Origin: Treponema sp.
GTDB lineage: Bacteria > Spirochaetota > Spirochaetia > Treponematales > Breznakiellaceae
Assembly (NCBI GenBank): GCA_009784775.1
Contig: WQXQ01000004.1
Span: 1-53,848 of the forward strand
Length of the DNA stretch: 53,848 bases
Direction: 5' to 3'
A model generated the notes under the pieces. The model did not search any database and was not told the origin of the DNA. It saw only the letters and a list, made by a program, of their open reading frames with translations. Positions 1 through 10,348 of the stretch are shown here, one piece after another. Position 1 is the stretch's first letter. Every line of letters starts with the position of its first letter. A program made the position numbers and the translations under genes.

Positions 1-2
1 CC

Positions 3-1829
3 GGCGCTACTTCTGCAATAAAAACCAATACTAACAGGGTAGAAATACCATTAACAGAAACATCGGGAACAATTCCGTTACCAGCAGGAAACAACAGAGT
101 TACTCTTGTTGCAAAATATAACGGGTTAGGTGATCTGGATGCAACAGCGCGGACTGTCAATATCGACTGGTTACAAGACTTGTCCGCAGCGAGCAGATTC
201 ACCGCAAGCCCGACTGCTGCCCCCGGTGTATTAAGTTATTCTCTTACAGCGACAAACCCGCCAGCTGACAGTTATACCCTATATTATCTCCAAACAAGCG
301 GCAATGAAACTGCCCAGCAAATAATAGATGATCCTGAAACAAATACGCTGCCGATAACTCCAGGTGATGATAGAACAATCGATCTGGAGCAAGGCGGAAA
401 GAACAGGTTCGTTGTTGTTGCAAGATATGCAGGACTTAACGATACAATATCAAGGGTGCAAACTGCTGATTTCGACACCATTTTTGTAAAAACCAGTATC
501 CAGGAATCCATAATTAACACAGTGGTAAGCTGGTCTTTTGAAAATGAGGCAGGCACTCCATTTAACCCGGTCGGTGATATTACATTGACCTATACCTACA
601 GCGGTCTTGCAATTGCCGGCGGCACACTTACAACCAACATAATTTCGGGAAATGAATCCATAACACTTGCAAGCAATGTGCGTCAGCATACCATTATTCA
701 CAATGACCTTATTGAGATAACAGACATTGTGGTCTCGACAATATTTGGCAGTGAACCGGTTGACAGCGCGCCGATAAACTCATCGAATATAGAGCTTCGT
801 TTGTATAATATGGCGTATGCAAAGGCAAGCGAATACGGCGCAGTGGAAATGTTCAGCCATGGAAGGGCTGCGCCGGTATCATTAGGCCCCACTACGCAAG
901 CGCGTGCACACACCATCATTAACTATGATAGCAGCGGAAACCCGGTTAATCTTTATGGAGCAACCTTTTCAAGGGGGCATGGAGGATTATCTGGTTCAGC
1001 GGATGCCACCAATTTACGTGAATGGCACTATGACGGTGAATTCCTGTATGGCCGTTCTAATGGCGGAAATACCAACATCGTTGACGGAACAGACGCAACA
1101 GGTGCAGTTACTCCCAGTACAGTTGCAGACCGTTGGGCGGATAGAAACTCGATCTTAGCCGGTCATACTACCACAATCTGGGCAGCATTTCATAATAGAT
1201 TCAGACAGGATCCGTTTAATTTTATTCCCTATGATATAAATAATGGTTTCGATAGTCTGCATGAATTTATGTTTACTGATCCAACAACAATAGGAAACAA
1301 CCTTACAAGCGGCCGATCAAGTGCCCCGGAAGGATTAATTCGGACTACAACCAATGGTGCATTATCACACCGCAACGGTATGTTCCAGTTTTCAATCCTT
1401 ATGAATGGCGACAGGACAGGCAATCGGGTTAATATTCAATGGTCAGGAGATGTTACCATGACTGCAACAGGATACGCGCACAGCACCATCACCTTTTTTA
1501 TTGATGAAAACTTCAGGTTTGTAAAATACCATGCATTTGACCGGTATACCGTAACACTCTTAAGCGCGACTACCAGCGTTCAGGCAACCATGTATTTTGT
1601 ATATCACGAAAACAACATTGATTTAAACAACCATGCGACATACCGCGCGCATCAAATACGGCCCACTCACGTAAATTATTGTGATTGCGTAAATTGTGAT
1701 GAATTCATTGCACCTAATGGCAATATTGCCGATGGCAGCTGGGTTGTCGCAAACAGCAGATACCCCATTACCCTAGACTGGATTGAAAATGCGAATGCGG
1801 CTTCCAAAGTCAGTATTCCAAGACCATAA
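3..1829 (+). CDS. Surface/secreted protein, 5'-truncated by window edge; N-terminal fibronectin-like repeat modules
   Basis: Frame is open from base 3 through the TTG at 180 to the stop at 1829; repeated motif (NRVTLVAKYNGL.. / NRFVVVARYAGL..; PPADSYTLYYLQ). Confidence 0.75.
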   Translation, partial: GATSAIKTNTNRVEIPLTETSGTIPLPAGNNRVTLVAKYNGLGDLDATARTVNIDWLQDLSAASRFTASPTAAPGVLSYSLTATNPPADSYTLYYLQTSGNETAQQIIDDPETNTLPITPGDDRTIDLEQGGKNRFVVVARYAGLNDTISRVQTADFDTIFVKTSIQESIINTVVSWSFENEAGTPFNPVGDITLTYTYSGLAIAGGTLTTNIISGNESITLASNVRQHTIIHNDLIEITDIVVSTIFGSEPVDSAPINSSNIELRLYNMAYAKASEYGAVEMFSHGRAAPVSLGPTTQARAHTIINYDSSGNPVNLYGATFSRGHGGLSGSADATNLREWHYDGEFLYGRSNGGNTNIVDGTDATGAVTPSTVADRWADRNSILAGHTTTIWAAFHNRFRQDPFNFIPYDINNGFDSLHEFMFTDPTTIGNNLTSGRSSAPEGLIRTTTNGALSHRNGMFQFSILMNGDRTGNRVNIQWSGDVTMTATGYAHSTITFFIDENFRFVKYHAFDRYTVTLLSATTSVQATMYFVYHENNIDLNNHATYRAHQIRPTHVNYCDCVNCDEFIAPNGNIADGSWVVANSRYPITLDWIENANAASKVSIPRP

Positions 1830-1844
1830 TTAAGGAGATAAAAC

Positions 1845-2378
1845 ATGAAAAGAATTACCGTATTAGCGTTAACGATTTTATTAGTACCGTTATGTTTAAC
1901 CGGCTGTCCAAATGGCGATGAAACAAAAACAACACCGGCAAATATGACTTTTGTGGATGATCTTGTTAATCCTACCCTGGAATTTACAATTGATGAAAAT
2001 CTGGGATTTCAGGTTGCATTTATAGCTTTCCCGGATGATCCAGAGAAGGTAGAAGAACTTGAAGCTATGGAAATCACCATAGGAACAGTAGTATACGGTA
2101 AAATAACAGACACAAACGACCAATGGACAAATACCACTATTACCGGAACTGCAAAAAACATGGGATCAAATACTCATTTACTCAACCTGATATTGTCAAA
2201 TCCCTATGAACCTGTTGCAGTTGATATTGAGCTGACGTATACCAAACTTTTTGATGAAATTATTACGGTAACGGTGTATTTTCCTCCTGAGCCTCCTGAT
2301 CCTGAAGCGGATGAAGATGATATATCTCTCTCTGCCATATCCCAGGCATTAATGGGCAGAGACTACATCAGAAAGTAA
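1845..2378 (+). CDS. Hypothetical lipoprotein
   Basis: Signal peptide with lipobox (LVPLCLTGC); Shine-Dalgarno AAGGAG upstream; follows previous gene by 15 bp. Confidence 0.8.
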   Translation: MKRITVLALTILLVPLCLTGCPNGDETKTTPANMTFVDDLVNPTLEFTIDENLGFQVAFIAFPDDPEKVEELEAMEITIGTVVYGKITDTNDQWTNTTITGTAKNMGSNTHLLNLILSNPYEPVAVDIELTYTKLFDEIITVTVYFPPEPPDPEADEDDISLSAISQALMGRDYIRK

Positions 2379-2404
2379 GGCTGGGCATTATTCCATTGTT
2401 GACA

Positions 2405-2446
2405 AGGGCGCTTTCGAACCAAAAGTTCACAGTTTGCAAGCGCCCT
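2405..2446. terminator. Possible hairpin terminator between the lipoprotein and TA genes
   Basis: AGGGCGCTT ... AAGCGCCCT stem; weak T-tract. Confidence 0.4.
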
Positions 2447-2455
2447 CTCATTGTT

Positions 2456-2779
2456 TTACACATTTTCTCTTAGTATATTTTTCCAGTCTCTTCTGCCGTG
2501 TAAAAACCTGATAACATTTACAATATTGTCGTCTTCATTTATTACAAAAAATATTATATAATTTTTTATCATTATAAACTTAATTCCTTTTTTTGCTAAA
2601 TACTCATCGGAAACAAACGGATATATATGGGGCGTATATTCAAGTTTTATTTCACATTTTTCAATTTCATCCAATAGATTATTGGCTGCTATGGTATTTT
2701 GTAATACTTCAGCAATATATTCTACCGTGGATAAAATATCACCTTCAGCAATATCCGTAATATTCACCGAATAATTCAT
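2456..2779 (-). CDS. Type II toxin, RelE/ParE family
   Basis: 107 aa; DIAEGDILSTVEYIAEVLQN..; adjacent to Phd-like antitoxin with 4-bp ATGA overlap. Confidence 0.8.
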   Translation of the reverse strand: MNYSVNITDIAEGDILSTVEYIAEVLQNTIAANNLLDEIEKCEIKLEYTPHIYPFVSDEYLAKKGIKFIMIKNYIIFFVINEDDNIVNVIRFLHGRRDWKNILRENV

Positions 2780-3039
2780 TGGTTAATTTTTTCCCGAATG
2801 GAATTTATTGCTCCTTTTATGGGTTTTACCTTGCCTTGCTTTACCTGATCAAGACCTTCTCCAAGTAAGGAATATAATTCTATTTTTCCAGCCAATAATT
2901 CATAGGTTTCAACGCTCATCAAAGCAAGATCGCCAGCTCCATTTTTTGTTATAAAAATTGGTTCAGGATACTTATGGCATAATTCGGAAATCGCATTATA
3001 ATTTTCCAATAAATCTATATTTGGTATAATATTTGGCAT
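2776..3039 (-). CDS. Type II antitoxin, Phd/YefM family
   Basis: 87 aa; PNIDLLENYNAISELCHKYPEPIFITKNGAGDLALMSVETYELL is typical Phd/YefM. Confidence 0.85.
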   Translation of the reverse strand: MPNIIPNIDLLENYNAISELCHKYPEPIFITKNGAGDLALMSVETYELLAGKIELYSLLGEGLDQVKQGKVKPIKGAINSIREKINQ

Positions 3040-3096
3040 AAATTTCTCCTCAAAAAATGACTTATGCTGGAATTATAGCATCACTTTTTATTTGAT

Positions 3097-3771
3097 TCAA
3101 CCCGAAAAGCCCATAATGTCCAGGGAGGCGCGGTCAATGCCTTCGCGGGCAAAGCCGCAGATGATGATTTGAAAGTATTTTGCCATCTCCATGATAAGGG
3201 CGGGGGATTTTCTGGCTTCCGGGGGCATGCGGGCAGCGCTGTCCACCGCATGGGAAAACATCGAAAGCAACAAACGGGTTGCCATATCGGAATCCAGATT
3301 GGGATCAAACACACCTTCGGCCTTGCACTGTTCAATAATGGTTTTCATGGCGGCAAGAATGGCGTCTACATAAGGGGATTTGCTTTCGCCTTCCAGTGAA
3401 ACAAACGGCAAACCGGGATTCAAAAAACTGCGTACCTTAAAAATGATAATCATTTCATCGGAGTCGCCGAACAGCTCCACATAGCTGCGCCATAAACTTT
3501 TCAGGGCATGTATGCCGGTAAGGCCGCTTGCCGAAAAGGGCTGCAGGCGCTCCAGAAAAACCCTGGCCGACTCCTCGCCGATTTCATTAAAAATGACTTC
3601 CTTGCCGGAAAAATACAAATACAAGGTCGCTTTGGAAAGTTCCGCTTTGCGGGCAATATCCTCCATACTTACCCGTTCCACCCCCTGCAACAGGATCAGT
3701 TCCCGGGCGCAGTTCAAAATGGTCTTGCGGCGTTCATTTTTCTCGCGTTCTTTTCGTTCAGTTATTCCCAT
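3097..3771 (-). CDS. TetR family transcriptional regulator
   Basis: N-terminal HTH RRKTILNCARELILLQGVERVSMEDIARKAELSKATLYLYFSGKE. Track start is 3780; ATG at 3771 preferred because of promoter position. Confidence 0.85.
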   Translation of the reverse strand: MGITERKEREKNERRKTILNCARELILLQGVERVSMEDIARKAELSKATLYLYFSGKEVIFNEIGEESARVFLERLQPFSASGLTGIHALKSLWRSYVELFGDSDEMIIIFKVRSFLNPGLPFVSLEGESKSPYVDAILAAMKTIIEQCKAEGVFDPNLDSDMATRLLLSMFSHAVDSAARMPPEARKSPALIMEMAKYFQIIICGFAREGIDRASLDIMGFSG

Positions 3772-3780
3772 AATAGTCAT

Positions 3781-3804
3781 ATTTTAGACTTTTTTCAAAA
3801 AAAG
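3781..3804 (-). promoter_or_regulatory. Candidate promoter for the TetR gene
   Basis: On the minus strand TTGCAC (3809-3804) - 17 bp - TAAAAT (3786-3781). Confidence 0.4.
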
Positions 3805-3817
3805 TGCAATAACTATA

Positions 3818-3846
3818 TTGATTTTTCCGGTACTGTGTGATATTAT
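3818..3846 (+). promoter_or_regulatory. Candidate promoter for the 3853 lipoprotein gene
   Basis: TTGATT - 17 bp - TATTAT, 6 bp before the ATG. Confidence 0.5.
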
Positions 3847-3852
3847 AGTGAC

Positions 3853-4434
3853 ATGAAGAAATATAGTGTATTATTCCTGATTTTGGTATTGTGTTTTGCG
3901 GGATGCTCGGAAGAACCAGATGCTGATATTTCCATCGGCACGGTTACCGTATTTAATATTCCCGCCAGTTTTACGGTAGATAAGAGCAGTACAGCGATTC
4001 CCTTGACTACGTTCAAGGTGTATCTGAACGCTTCGAATTATATGGATGCAAATAAGGATCCTGCTTCCAAGGGAATGGCAACCGTTTCCGAAGGTACCTT
4101 AGCCAATGGCACATACACAGTAACCATGCAGCTGGAACAACCCAATCATCTTTTTGATCCTAATGATAAAAACCCCAACCTGGTCACCGGCCCCTGGTCG
4201 GGCACATCAATATACTTTTCGATAATGATAAGCCCGCAGGATACATCTGCGCACGGGGTTGATGCCATTTGGGCAAAAGGCGGCTATGACCTGAACAAAG
4301 GAAAGGCAAGCATCAACTGGAATGATCTGATAGATTTTCGTGATGGACCTGCAATATTGCAATTAGGCGCAAAGGCGCTGGCTTTGTACAACGACATTGT
4401 TTGTAACGATCCTGAAATAACGACAGGGCCGTAA
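3853..4434 (+). CDS. Hypothetical lipoprotein
   Basis: MKKYSVLFLILVLCFAGCSEEP lipobox. Confidence 0.8.
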   Translation: MKKYSVLFLILVLCFAGCSEEPDADISIGTVTVFNIPASFTVDKSSTAIPLTTFKVYLNASNYMDANKDPASKGMATVSEGTLANGTYTVTMQLEQPNHLFDPNDKNPNLVTGPWSGTSIYFSIMISPQDTSAHGVDAIWAKGGYDLNKGKASINWNDLIDFRDGPAILQLGAKALALYNDIVCNDPEITTGP

Positions 4435-4436
4435 TA

Positions 4437-5183
4437 ATGAAAAAAACTGGCCTTATTCTTGTATGCGTATTGCTGACAATACCGGTGTTTGCCGCAGACT
4501 CCTCCCCCAGCCTCAGCCTCAGCGCTGGTGGCGGCGGGCTTTTGGGTTACACCTTCACCCGGTACACGCTGGAAGGCGGAGACATAACATCAAGCCAAAA
4601 TATGGACCGGCTGGACTATGCGGGATTTTTATTTTTTGATGCCACCTATGTGGAATTTGCCGTCATGTTCAAGGGCGGGGCTAATACTTACGAAGAAGAT
4701 ATAATTTTTAGCAACACCGCATTTCCCAATAGCAAAGGCACAGGGAACGAGACCAGTCTGGGGTTTTCCCTATTGGGAAAATATCCGTTTATGATTAATC
4801 CAAGAACGATTTGGTTCCCCCTGTTTGGCGTTGAGTATCAAATTGCGTTGATGCAAAGACGGACGCCTGATGGAGATATAAAAGTAACATATGACCGCTC
4901 AAAAGGCAGCGTAATGACAGACAGAGACAAAGATGAGAAGCCCTACCCTCTTTCCGCGTGGAACTCTCTCTGGATAAATGTTGGCGCGGGGCTGGACTTT
5001 ATTATCACCGGCCCGCTGTTTCTGCGCAGCGAATTGCTGTTCGGATTCAGGCTGCCCACCTCTTACGAAATGGGCGCGCTTGAAGTGGTCAAAAATCCGC
5101 CAATGAACGTTACTGACCCCAAACTGGCAGGACTTACCGGCAGCCCCACCCTCAAAATAGCCCTCGGCTACCGCTTCAGATAA
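4437..5183 (+). CDS. Putative outer-membrane beta-barrel protein
   Basis: Signal peptide, alternating aromatic strands, C-terminal ..LKIALGYRFR. Confidence 0.65.
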   Translation: MKKTGLILVCVLLTIPVFAADSSPSLSLSAGGGGLLGYTFTRYTLEGGDITSSQNMDRLDYAGFLFFDATYVEFAVMFKGGANTYEEDIIFSNTAFPNSKGTGNETSLGFSLLGKYPFMINPRTIWFPLFGVEYQIALMQRRTPDGDIKVTYDRSKGSVMTDRDKDEKPYPLSAWNSLWINVGAGLDFIITGPLFLRSELLFGFRLPTSYEMGALEVVKNPPMNVTDPKLAGLTGSPTLKIALGYRFR

Positions 5184-8100
5184 CGGGCATTGAGTATGAG
5201 CATTTGGATGCGGTTTTCTATGTTGGCAAAGCTGACATCGGGATCGTAATCCAGGGGCAGAATCTGAATGTCAGGATGTATCTCCTTGATCTTTTTGATA
5301 ACGCCGCGCCCGCAAATATGGTTGGGCAGACAGCCAAAGGGCTGAAGTATCACAAAAGAACGCACACCCTGTTCGGCATAATGGAGAATATCCGCTGTTA
5401 TTAAAAACGATTCCCCGGACAATATCGAATGATGTATAATTTCATCGCTGTATTGTGCCTTTTCCTGCAGCGTTAAATCCCGCTCATACAAAGGATGCTT
5501 TGCGGCAATTTTATCGGCGGACCGTATCGCCGCATCCATAAACGCATTACCGGCAACCGCATACAGTTTATCGTACAGTTTATGCTTTACCCTGAATTCC
5601 TGCATCTCGGCAATGGTATGCTGCAGGAACAAATGACGGTAAATGCCGGACATACGGGGGAAAATGACTTCCATGCCGTTTTTTTCCAGATATTTTTCTA
5701 TTTCCTGATTTGAACCGGGATGAAAGGTTAAGAGGTATTCACCCTGAATAAGGACCGGCTCTTTCAGTTTGGATCGGTCATACCGGATTTTGCATAAATC
5801 AAACATGGCCTTTTTGAAAGGCTTCATCGAACCACGGATACCGCCTTTTTTGATACCTCTGGCAATGTCGATAAAAGCATTTTCCACAATGGCATCGGTT
5901 TCACCAATGTGGATTTCGTACGGCCGTATTTTACGCCGCAGGAATTCCAGCGTATCGGTCTGCACAAGGCCCCATATCGTTTTGGCATACGTCATAAGCC
6001 CAAAATGCACACCCGGATGCGCATTTTTTGAATCTATCTGATCGGTGGTAATAAGCGGCACCTGGGGGAAGCCCGCTTCGTCCAGAGCCTTTCTGGCAAG
6101 CGGCAGGTAATTGGCAAGGCGGCAGTCGCAGAGTACTTTTGCAGTCCCTACGACGGTATTGTTGGGATCATATTTGCCGCTTTTCAGGGCAAGAATGGCT
6201 TCGCCAATGACAATCTGCGCGGGAAGACACATATCGTTATGCACATATTTTTTCCCCATCGCAATCGCTTCAGCGCCGCCCAGGGGCAGCGGTACTGCCT
6301 GATGACCGTCATTGCACAGGCTGGCGCTTAAAACATGACAAAATGCCCGGCTTGCATTGGGTATCAGGATCGTTTTGCCCTGGTCTTTTTTGAGGCATTT
6401 TACCGGATACGGATCACCCAAAGGTTTTACGTTATGAGTAACTTTTTTCCGGCGTATCGCGACCGTTTCCAGAAATGAACGCACCCGAATACGCAGCGGC
6501 CCGGCAATTTCACTTTCGTCCATTTTTAATATCAGCGGGGATTTGCCGGAAATTTTGTCCATGATACGGACAATTTCATCGGTGTACAGGGCATCGTGCC
6601 CGCAGCCGAAACTGAAAATATCCACATATTCCAGCGCAGGATGCTCCGCGGCAACAATGGCGCCGGAAAGCAGGCGGGCATGGTTGTTATTGGTTATTTC
6701 AATCCGCGATTTATCCAGCCGGACATTTCCCAAATTGGGAAGGGAATCCAGCGTTAGTACCGGCACGCCGGCGCCGGTAAAATAGCGTGACAAATTGTGA
6801 TTGATATGTTCATCGTACTGGTAATGCCGTCCTGCGATAACAACGGCAAACGCGCCTTCCTTTTCAACATCTTTAATAATTTTTTCGCCGTTTTTCACCA
6901 GAGCGCAGTTAAATTCCTCCAGGGCTTTTTCCCCCTGCCTTATGGCAGCCAGCGTGGTTTTTTCAGCAATATTGAATGTTTCTTTCACATAACGGCACAG
7001 TTGAAATTCCATGTCCTTTTGTGAAAACCAGTGGCATATCGGCGAATCCAGCGGGATATTATGTTTTTCATCGGGGTTATCCGAACACTTAATGGAAAGC
7101 GGATACCCTTTCAAAACCGGACAGGTAAAAGTGCTGGACGGCTCCGGATTATCCGGCGGCAGCCGGTTTAGCTGCGGAAAGAAAATGCGGTCTACCTTGC
7201 TTTCAATTAAATCCTGAATATGCCCGTGAACCAGTTTTGCGGGGAAACAGACCGTATCGGAAGCCACATACTGCAGGCCCTTTTCGTACAGGAGCCGGGA
7301 ACTGCGGCGCGATACTTTTGTCTTAAATCCCAAAGCGCCCCAGAACACTTTCCAGAAAGGCATATTCCGCCAAAAATCCAGTACCCGCGGCAAGCCAATG
7401 GTAATATCGCGCGCCGGCAATAACGGCGTAAAGGCATAATCCTTAAAAAGCAATTCATCCCGGATTTTGGTCATATCGGGAACAGCATTCATCACGCTTG
7501 TTATTTTTGCAGCTTCATTCCGTACAATATGATCCTGCGGATTGCCTATAAGTTCACCGCGTTCGCAGCGATTACCGGTAACCCAGGTTAAATTATTCCA
7601 GAAACGCACCAGAGTACGATTGCAGTTATTACTGCAGAATGGGCATATGACATTGGCTTCCTGAGTATAGTCAAATTGTTCCAGCGCGGCAAAACCAATA
7701 AAACGCGTACGATCACTGGGACCATGGGGCGAAGTATAGCCATGTTCCAGAATTTTCCGTTTGGTCAGCAGCGCTATGCCAATAGCGCCCATCTCTCCGG
7801 GAAAGGGGGCGCGCACCACCAATTTGCCCAGATATTGTTCAAATGCCCTGAGTACCGCGTCATTTTTAAGAGTACCGCCCTGCACCACTATGGTATTCCC
7901 CAGCTGAGTCGGATTGGAAATACGCACTACTTTGGTAAACACATTTTCAACTATCGAACGGCATAGCCCTGCCATAATATCATCAGCTTGTTTGCCGTTT
8001 TTCTGCTCGGTGATAATGGTGCTGTTCATAAATACCGTACAGCGGCTGCCCAATTTCGCGGGAGTTTTTGCGTTAAAAGCTACCTCGGCGATTTTGTCAA

Positions 8101-9550
8101 CCGGAATATGCAGAGTTTCCGCAAAGGTTTCCAGAAAGGACCCGCAGCCGGAAGAACAGGCTTCATTTACCGTAATATTGGTAACAATACCATTAGCGAT
8201 ATTAATGGCCTTCATGTCCTGACCGCCGATATCCATGATAAACGTTACGCCGGGAATATATTTTTGCGCGGCTGCGACATGAGCGACCGTTTCCACCGTA
8301 TGAAAATCCGCGCCCAGAGCCTTGTCAAATAACAGTTCCCCATAGCCGGTGGTGCCCAAAGCGATAATTTCAAGATTGATACCGGCATCGCGGTATTTCG
8401 TCCGCATAGCAAGCAGTCCCTGCTTTATCACCCTGAGCGGCTCACCTCTGTTGGGATTGTAAAAATAATCAACAACGTTTTCATCTTCGTCCATTAAAAC
8501 AAATTTAGTGGTAGTTGATCCCGCGTCAATTCCCAGAAATACCTTGAGCGTATCGCCATATTCCCGCTTCAACGCGGCAAGATCGTTGTTAATCGTATGC
8601 AGCCGGTGGCGTTCCTCAAAGGCTTTCCGTTCATTCTGGTTTGCAAAGAAAACCTGATCGGTATTTTCGGTATTGAGCGTTACTACTTCGCGGTACATGG
8701 AAAGGGACGTAAGCGCCGCCTCTTGACTGAAATTGGAACTATAATCCTTAAACAGCTCGCCAACCGAAAGGGCTGCGCCGTAGGCAACCAGAAGTTCGCT
8801 GTTTGGCGGCCGGATAATATCGGCCTCGGCCAGGCCAAGCCGTTCGGCAAAAACCCTGATAAGGGTAGGATTAAAGGTCAGCGGCCCGCCTTCAAAAACA
8901 ACCGGCGGCTTAAGCTCAAGCCCCTGGGCCAAACCGCCAATGGTCTGTTTTGCAATGGCATGAAAGGTGGAAAGGGCAATATCGGGCAGCAGGCCGCCCT
9001 GATTCAACAGGGGCTGTATATCGGTTTTGGCAAAAACCCCGCAGCGCCCGGATATATCGTACACCTGGGTACCTTTGGCGGCAAGGGCATCAAATGCTTC
9101 AACCGGAGTACGCAATAGGGAGGCTATTTCGTCAATAAACGCGCCGGTCCCGCCCGCGCAGCTCCCGTTCATGCGCATATCCCCAACCATCAACTGGCCG
9201 GTACTTTTATCCTTATAAAAAAAGACTATTTTTGCGTCCTGCCCGCCCAGTTCCACGGCAACCCTGGCCTGGGGGTAAAAGGTCCGTATTGCGATGGAAT
9301 TGGCAACCACTTCCTGTATATACGGCGCATGAATCATTTCCGCAATGGTTCTGCCCCCCGACCCGCACAGGGCAAGCCGGAAATTTTCATGGGGAAACCG
9401 CGCAAAAATCTCTTTGAGAAACCCGTATACTTTTTCACTCTGGCACGCATGGTGCCGTTCATAACCGGAAAACAGCACTTCTTTTGTTTCAGGCCGGATA
9501 AGCACCGCTTTTACCGTGACCGACCCCACATCAATACCCAAATGCAGCAT
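5168..9550 (-). CDS. Acyl-CoA dehydratase activase (BcrA/BadF/HgdC-type ATPase) fused to DUF2229-like region
   Basis: Two ASKHA ATPase modules (GIDVGSVTVKAVL..; GIDAGSTTTKFVLMDEDENV..GGQDMKAI..NEACSSGCGSF), CxxC-rich C-terminal half; 1460 aa. Confidence 0.9.
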   Translation of the reverse strand: MLHLGIDVGSVTVKAVLIRPETKEVLFSGYERHHACQSEKVYGFLKEIFARFPHENFRLALCGSGGRTIAEMIHAPYIQEVVANSIAIRTFYPQARVAVELGGQDAKIVFFYKDKSTGQLMVGDMRMNGSCAGGTGAFIDEIASLLRTPVEAFDALAAKGTQVYDISGRCGVFAKTDIQPLLNQGGLLPDIALSTFHAIAKQTIGGLAQGLELKPPVVFEGGPLTFNPTLIRVFAERLGLAEADIIRPPNSELLVAYGAALSVGELFKDYSSNFSQEAALTSLSMYREVVTLNTENTDQVFFANQNERKAFEERHRLHTINNDLAALKREYGDTLKVFLGIDAGSTTTKFVLMDEDENVVDYFYNPNRGEPLRVIKQGLLAMRTKYRDAGINLEIIALGTTGYGELLFDKALGADFHTVETVAHVAAAQKYIPGVTFIMDIGGQDMKAINIANGIVTNITVNEACSSGCGSFLETFAETLHIPVDKIAEVAFNAKTPAKLGSRCTVFMNSTIITEQKNGKQADDIMAGLCRSIVENVFTKVVRISNPTQLGNTIVVQGGTLKNDAVLRAFEQYLGKLVVRAPFPGEMGAIGIALLTKRKILEHGYTSPHGPSDRTRFIGFAALEQFDYTQEANVICPFCSNNCNRTLVRFWNNLTWVTGNRCERGELIGNPQDHIVRNEAAKITSVMNAVPDMTKIRDELLFKDYAFTPLLPARDITIGLPRVLDFWRNMPFWKVFWGALGFKTKVSRRSSRLLYEKGLQYVASDTVCFPAKLVHGHIQDLIESKVDRIFFPQLNRLPPDNPEPSSTFTCPVLKGYPLSIKCSDNPDEKHNIPLDSPICHWFSQKDMEFQLCRYVKETFNIAEKTTLAAIRQGEKALEEFNCALVKNGEKIIKDVEKEGAFAVVIAGRHYQYDEHINHNLSRYFTGAGVPVLTLDSLPNLGNVRLDKSRIEITNNNHARLLSGAIVAAEHPALEYVDIFSFGCGHDALYTDEIVRIMDKISGKSPLILKMDESEIAGPLRIRVRSFLETVAIRRKKVTHNVKPLGDPYPVKCLKKDQGKTILIPNASRAFCHVLSASLCNDGHQAVPLPLGGAEAIAMGKKYVHNDMCLPAQIVIGEAILALKSGKYDPNNTVVGTAKVLCDCRLANYLPLARKALDEAGFPQVPLITTDQIDSKNAHPGVHFGLMTYAKTIWGLVQTDTLEFLRRKIRPYEIHIGETDAIVENAFIDIARGIKKGGIRGSMKPFKKAMFDLCKIRYDRSKLKEPVLIQGEYLLTFHPGSNQEIEKYLEKNGMEVIFPRMSGIYRHLFLQHTIAEMQEFRVKHKLYDKLYAVAGNAFMDAAIRSADKIAAKHPLYERDLTLQEKAQYSDEIIHHSILSGESFLITADILHYAEQGVRSFVILQPFGCLPNHICGRGVIKKIKEIHPDIQILPLDYDPDVSFANIENRIQMLILNARYLKR

Positions 9551-9688
9551 ATTTTATTATACACAATCCTGCCAAAAGTACCAACTGGTAATAAGCCCGA
9601 TTGGGCGGGTTATTTTTAACGAATTTTTAATATTCGCTTTACAGCTACTTAACAAGGAGGGCGCATATTTCCTATAATGGGAGTCCAG

Positions 9689-10348
9689 ATGAAAACACGA
9701 ATAGCTTTTTTGGAAGAACTTAACCGGCTGCGGCATGACATTCTTGCCATGGCCACACGGGTTGAGGAAGATTTAGGCAAGGCGCTCAACGCCCTGCGAA
9801 ACAATGATGTCGAGCTGGCAAAAGAGGTCAAGGCGGATGACGCGGTGATCAATGCCATGCAGATCAAAATCGAGGATGAGGCTGCCATTGTGATTGCCAC
9901 CCAGCAGCCGGTAGCGCGGGATCTGCGGGAATTGGTTACCATTTTCAAGCTGACCAGCAACCTTGAGCGCATTGGCGATCATGCGGTGCATCTGGCAAAG
10001 GCTGCCATCAAATTCAGCGACAAGCCGTCATTCCGTTCAATGGAACACCTGGAGCGGATGGCAGAAACCGGCCAGCAGATGATTCGAGCCGCCATTTCGG
10101 CGTTTTTGTCACAGGATGCGGATGGAGCGCGAAATGCCGCCGCCCTTGACGATATAATCGATACGGAACACAAGACCCTTATCGAAGAAGTGATGGCGTT
10201 GATAAAGGAACAGCCCAAACTCACCAAAAAAGCAATACGCCTGTTAAACACCTCAAGTTATCTGGAAAGGCTGGGCGATCATGTCACCAATATCTGTGAA
10301 GCGGTTATCTACATGGTTGAAGGCAGACATGAGGAATTGAATCAATAA
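9689..10348 (+). CDS. phoU: Phosphate transport regulator PhoU
   Basis: PhoU repeats (RDLRELVTIFKLTSNLERIGDHA; SSYLERLGDHVTNICEAVIYMVEG). ATG at 9689 has a better-placed GGGAG than the track start 9677. Confidence 0.9.
   Translation: MKTRIAFLEELNRLRHDILAMATRVEEDLGKALNALRNNDVELAKEVKADDAVINAMQIKIEDEAAIVIATQQPVARDLRELVTIFKLTSNLERIGDHAVHLAKAAIKFSDKPSFRSMEHLERMAETGQQMIRAAISAFLSQDADGARNAAALDDIIDTEHKTLIEEVMALIKEQPKLTKKAIRLLNTSSYLERLGDHVTNICEAVIYMVEGRHEELNQ

Noticed and set aside
8597-9118. 173-aa plus-strand ORF
   Set aside because: Antisense to the strongly supported activase gene; no recognisable domain.
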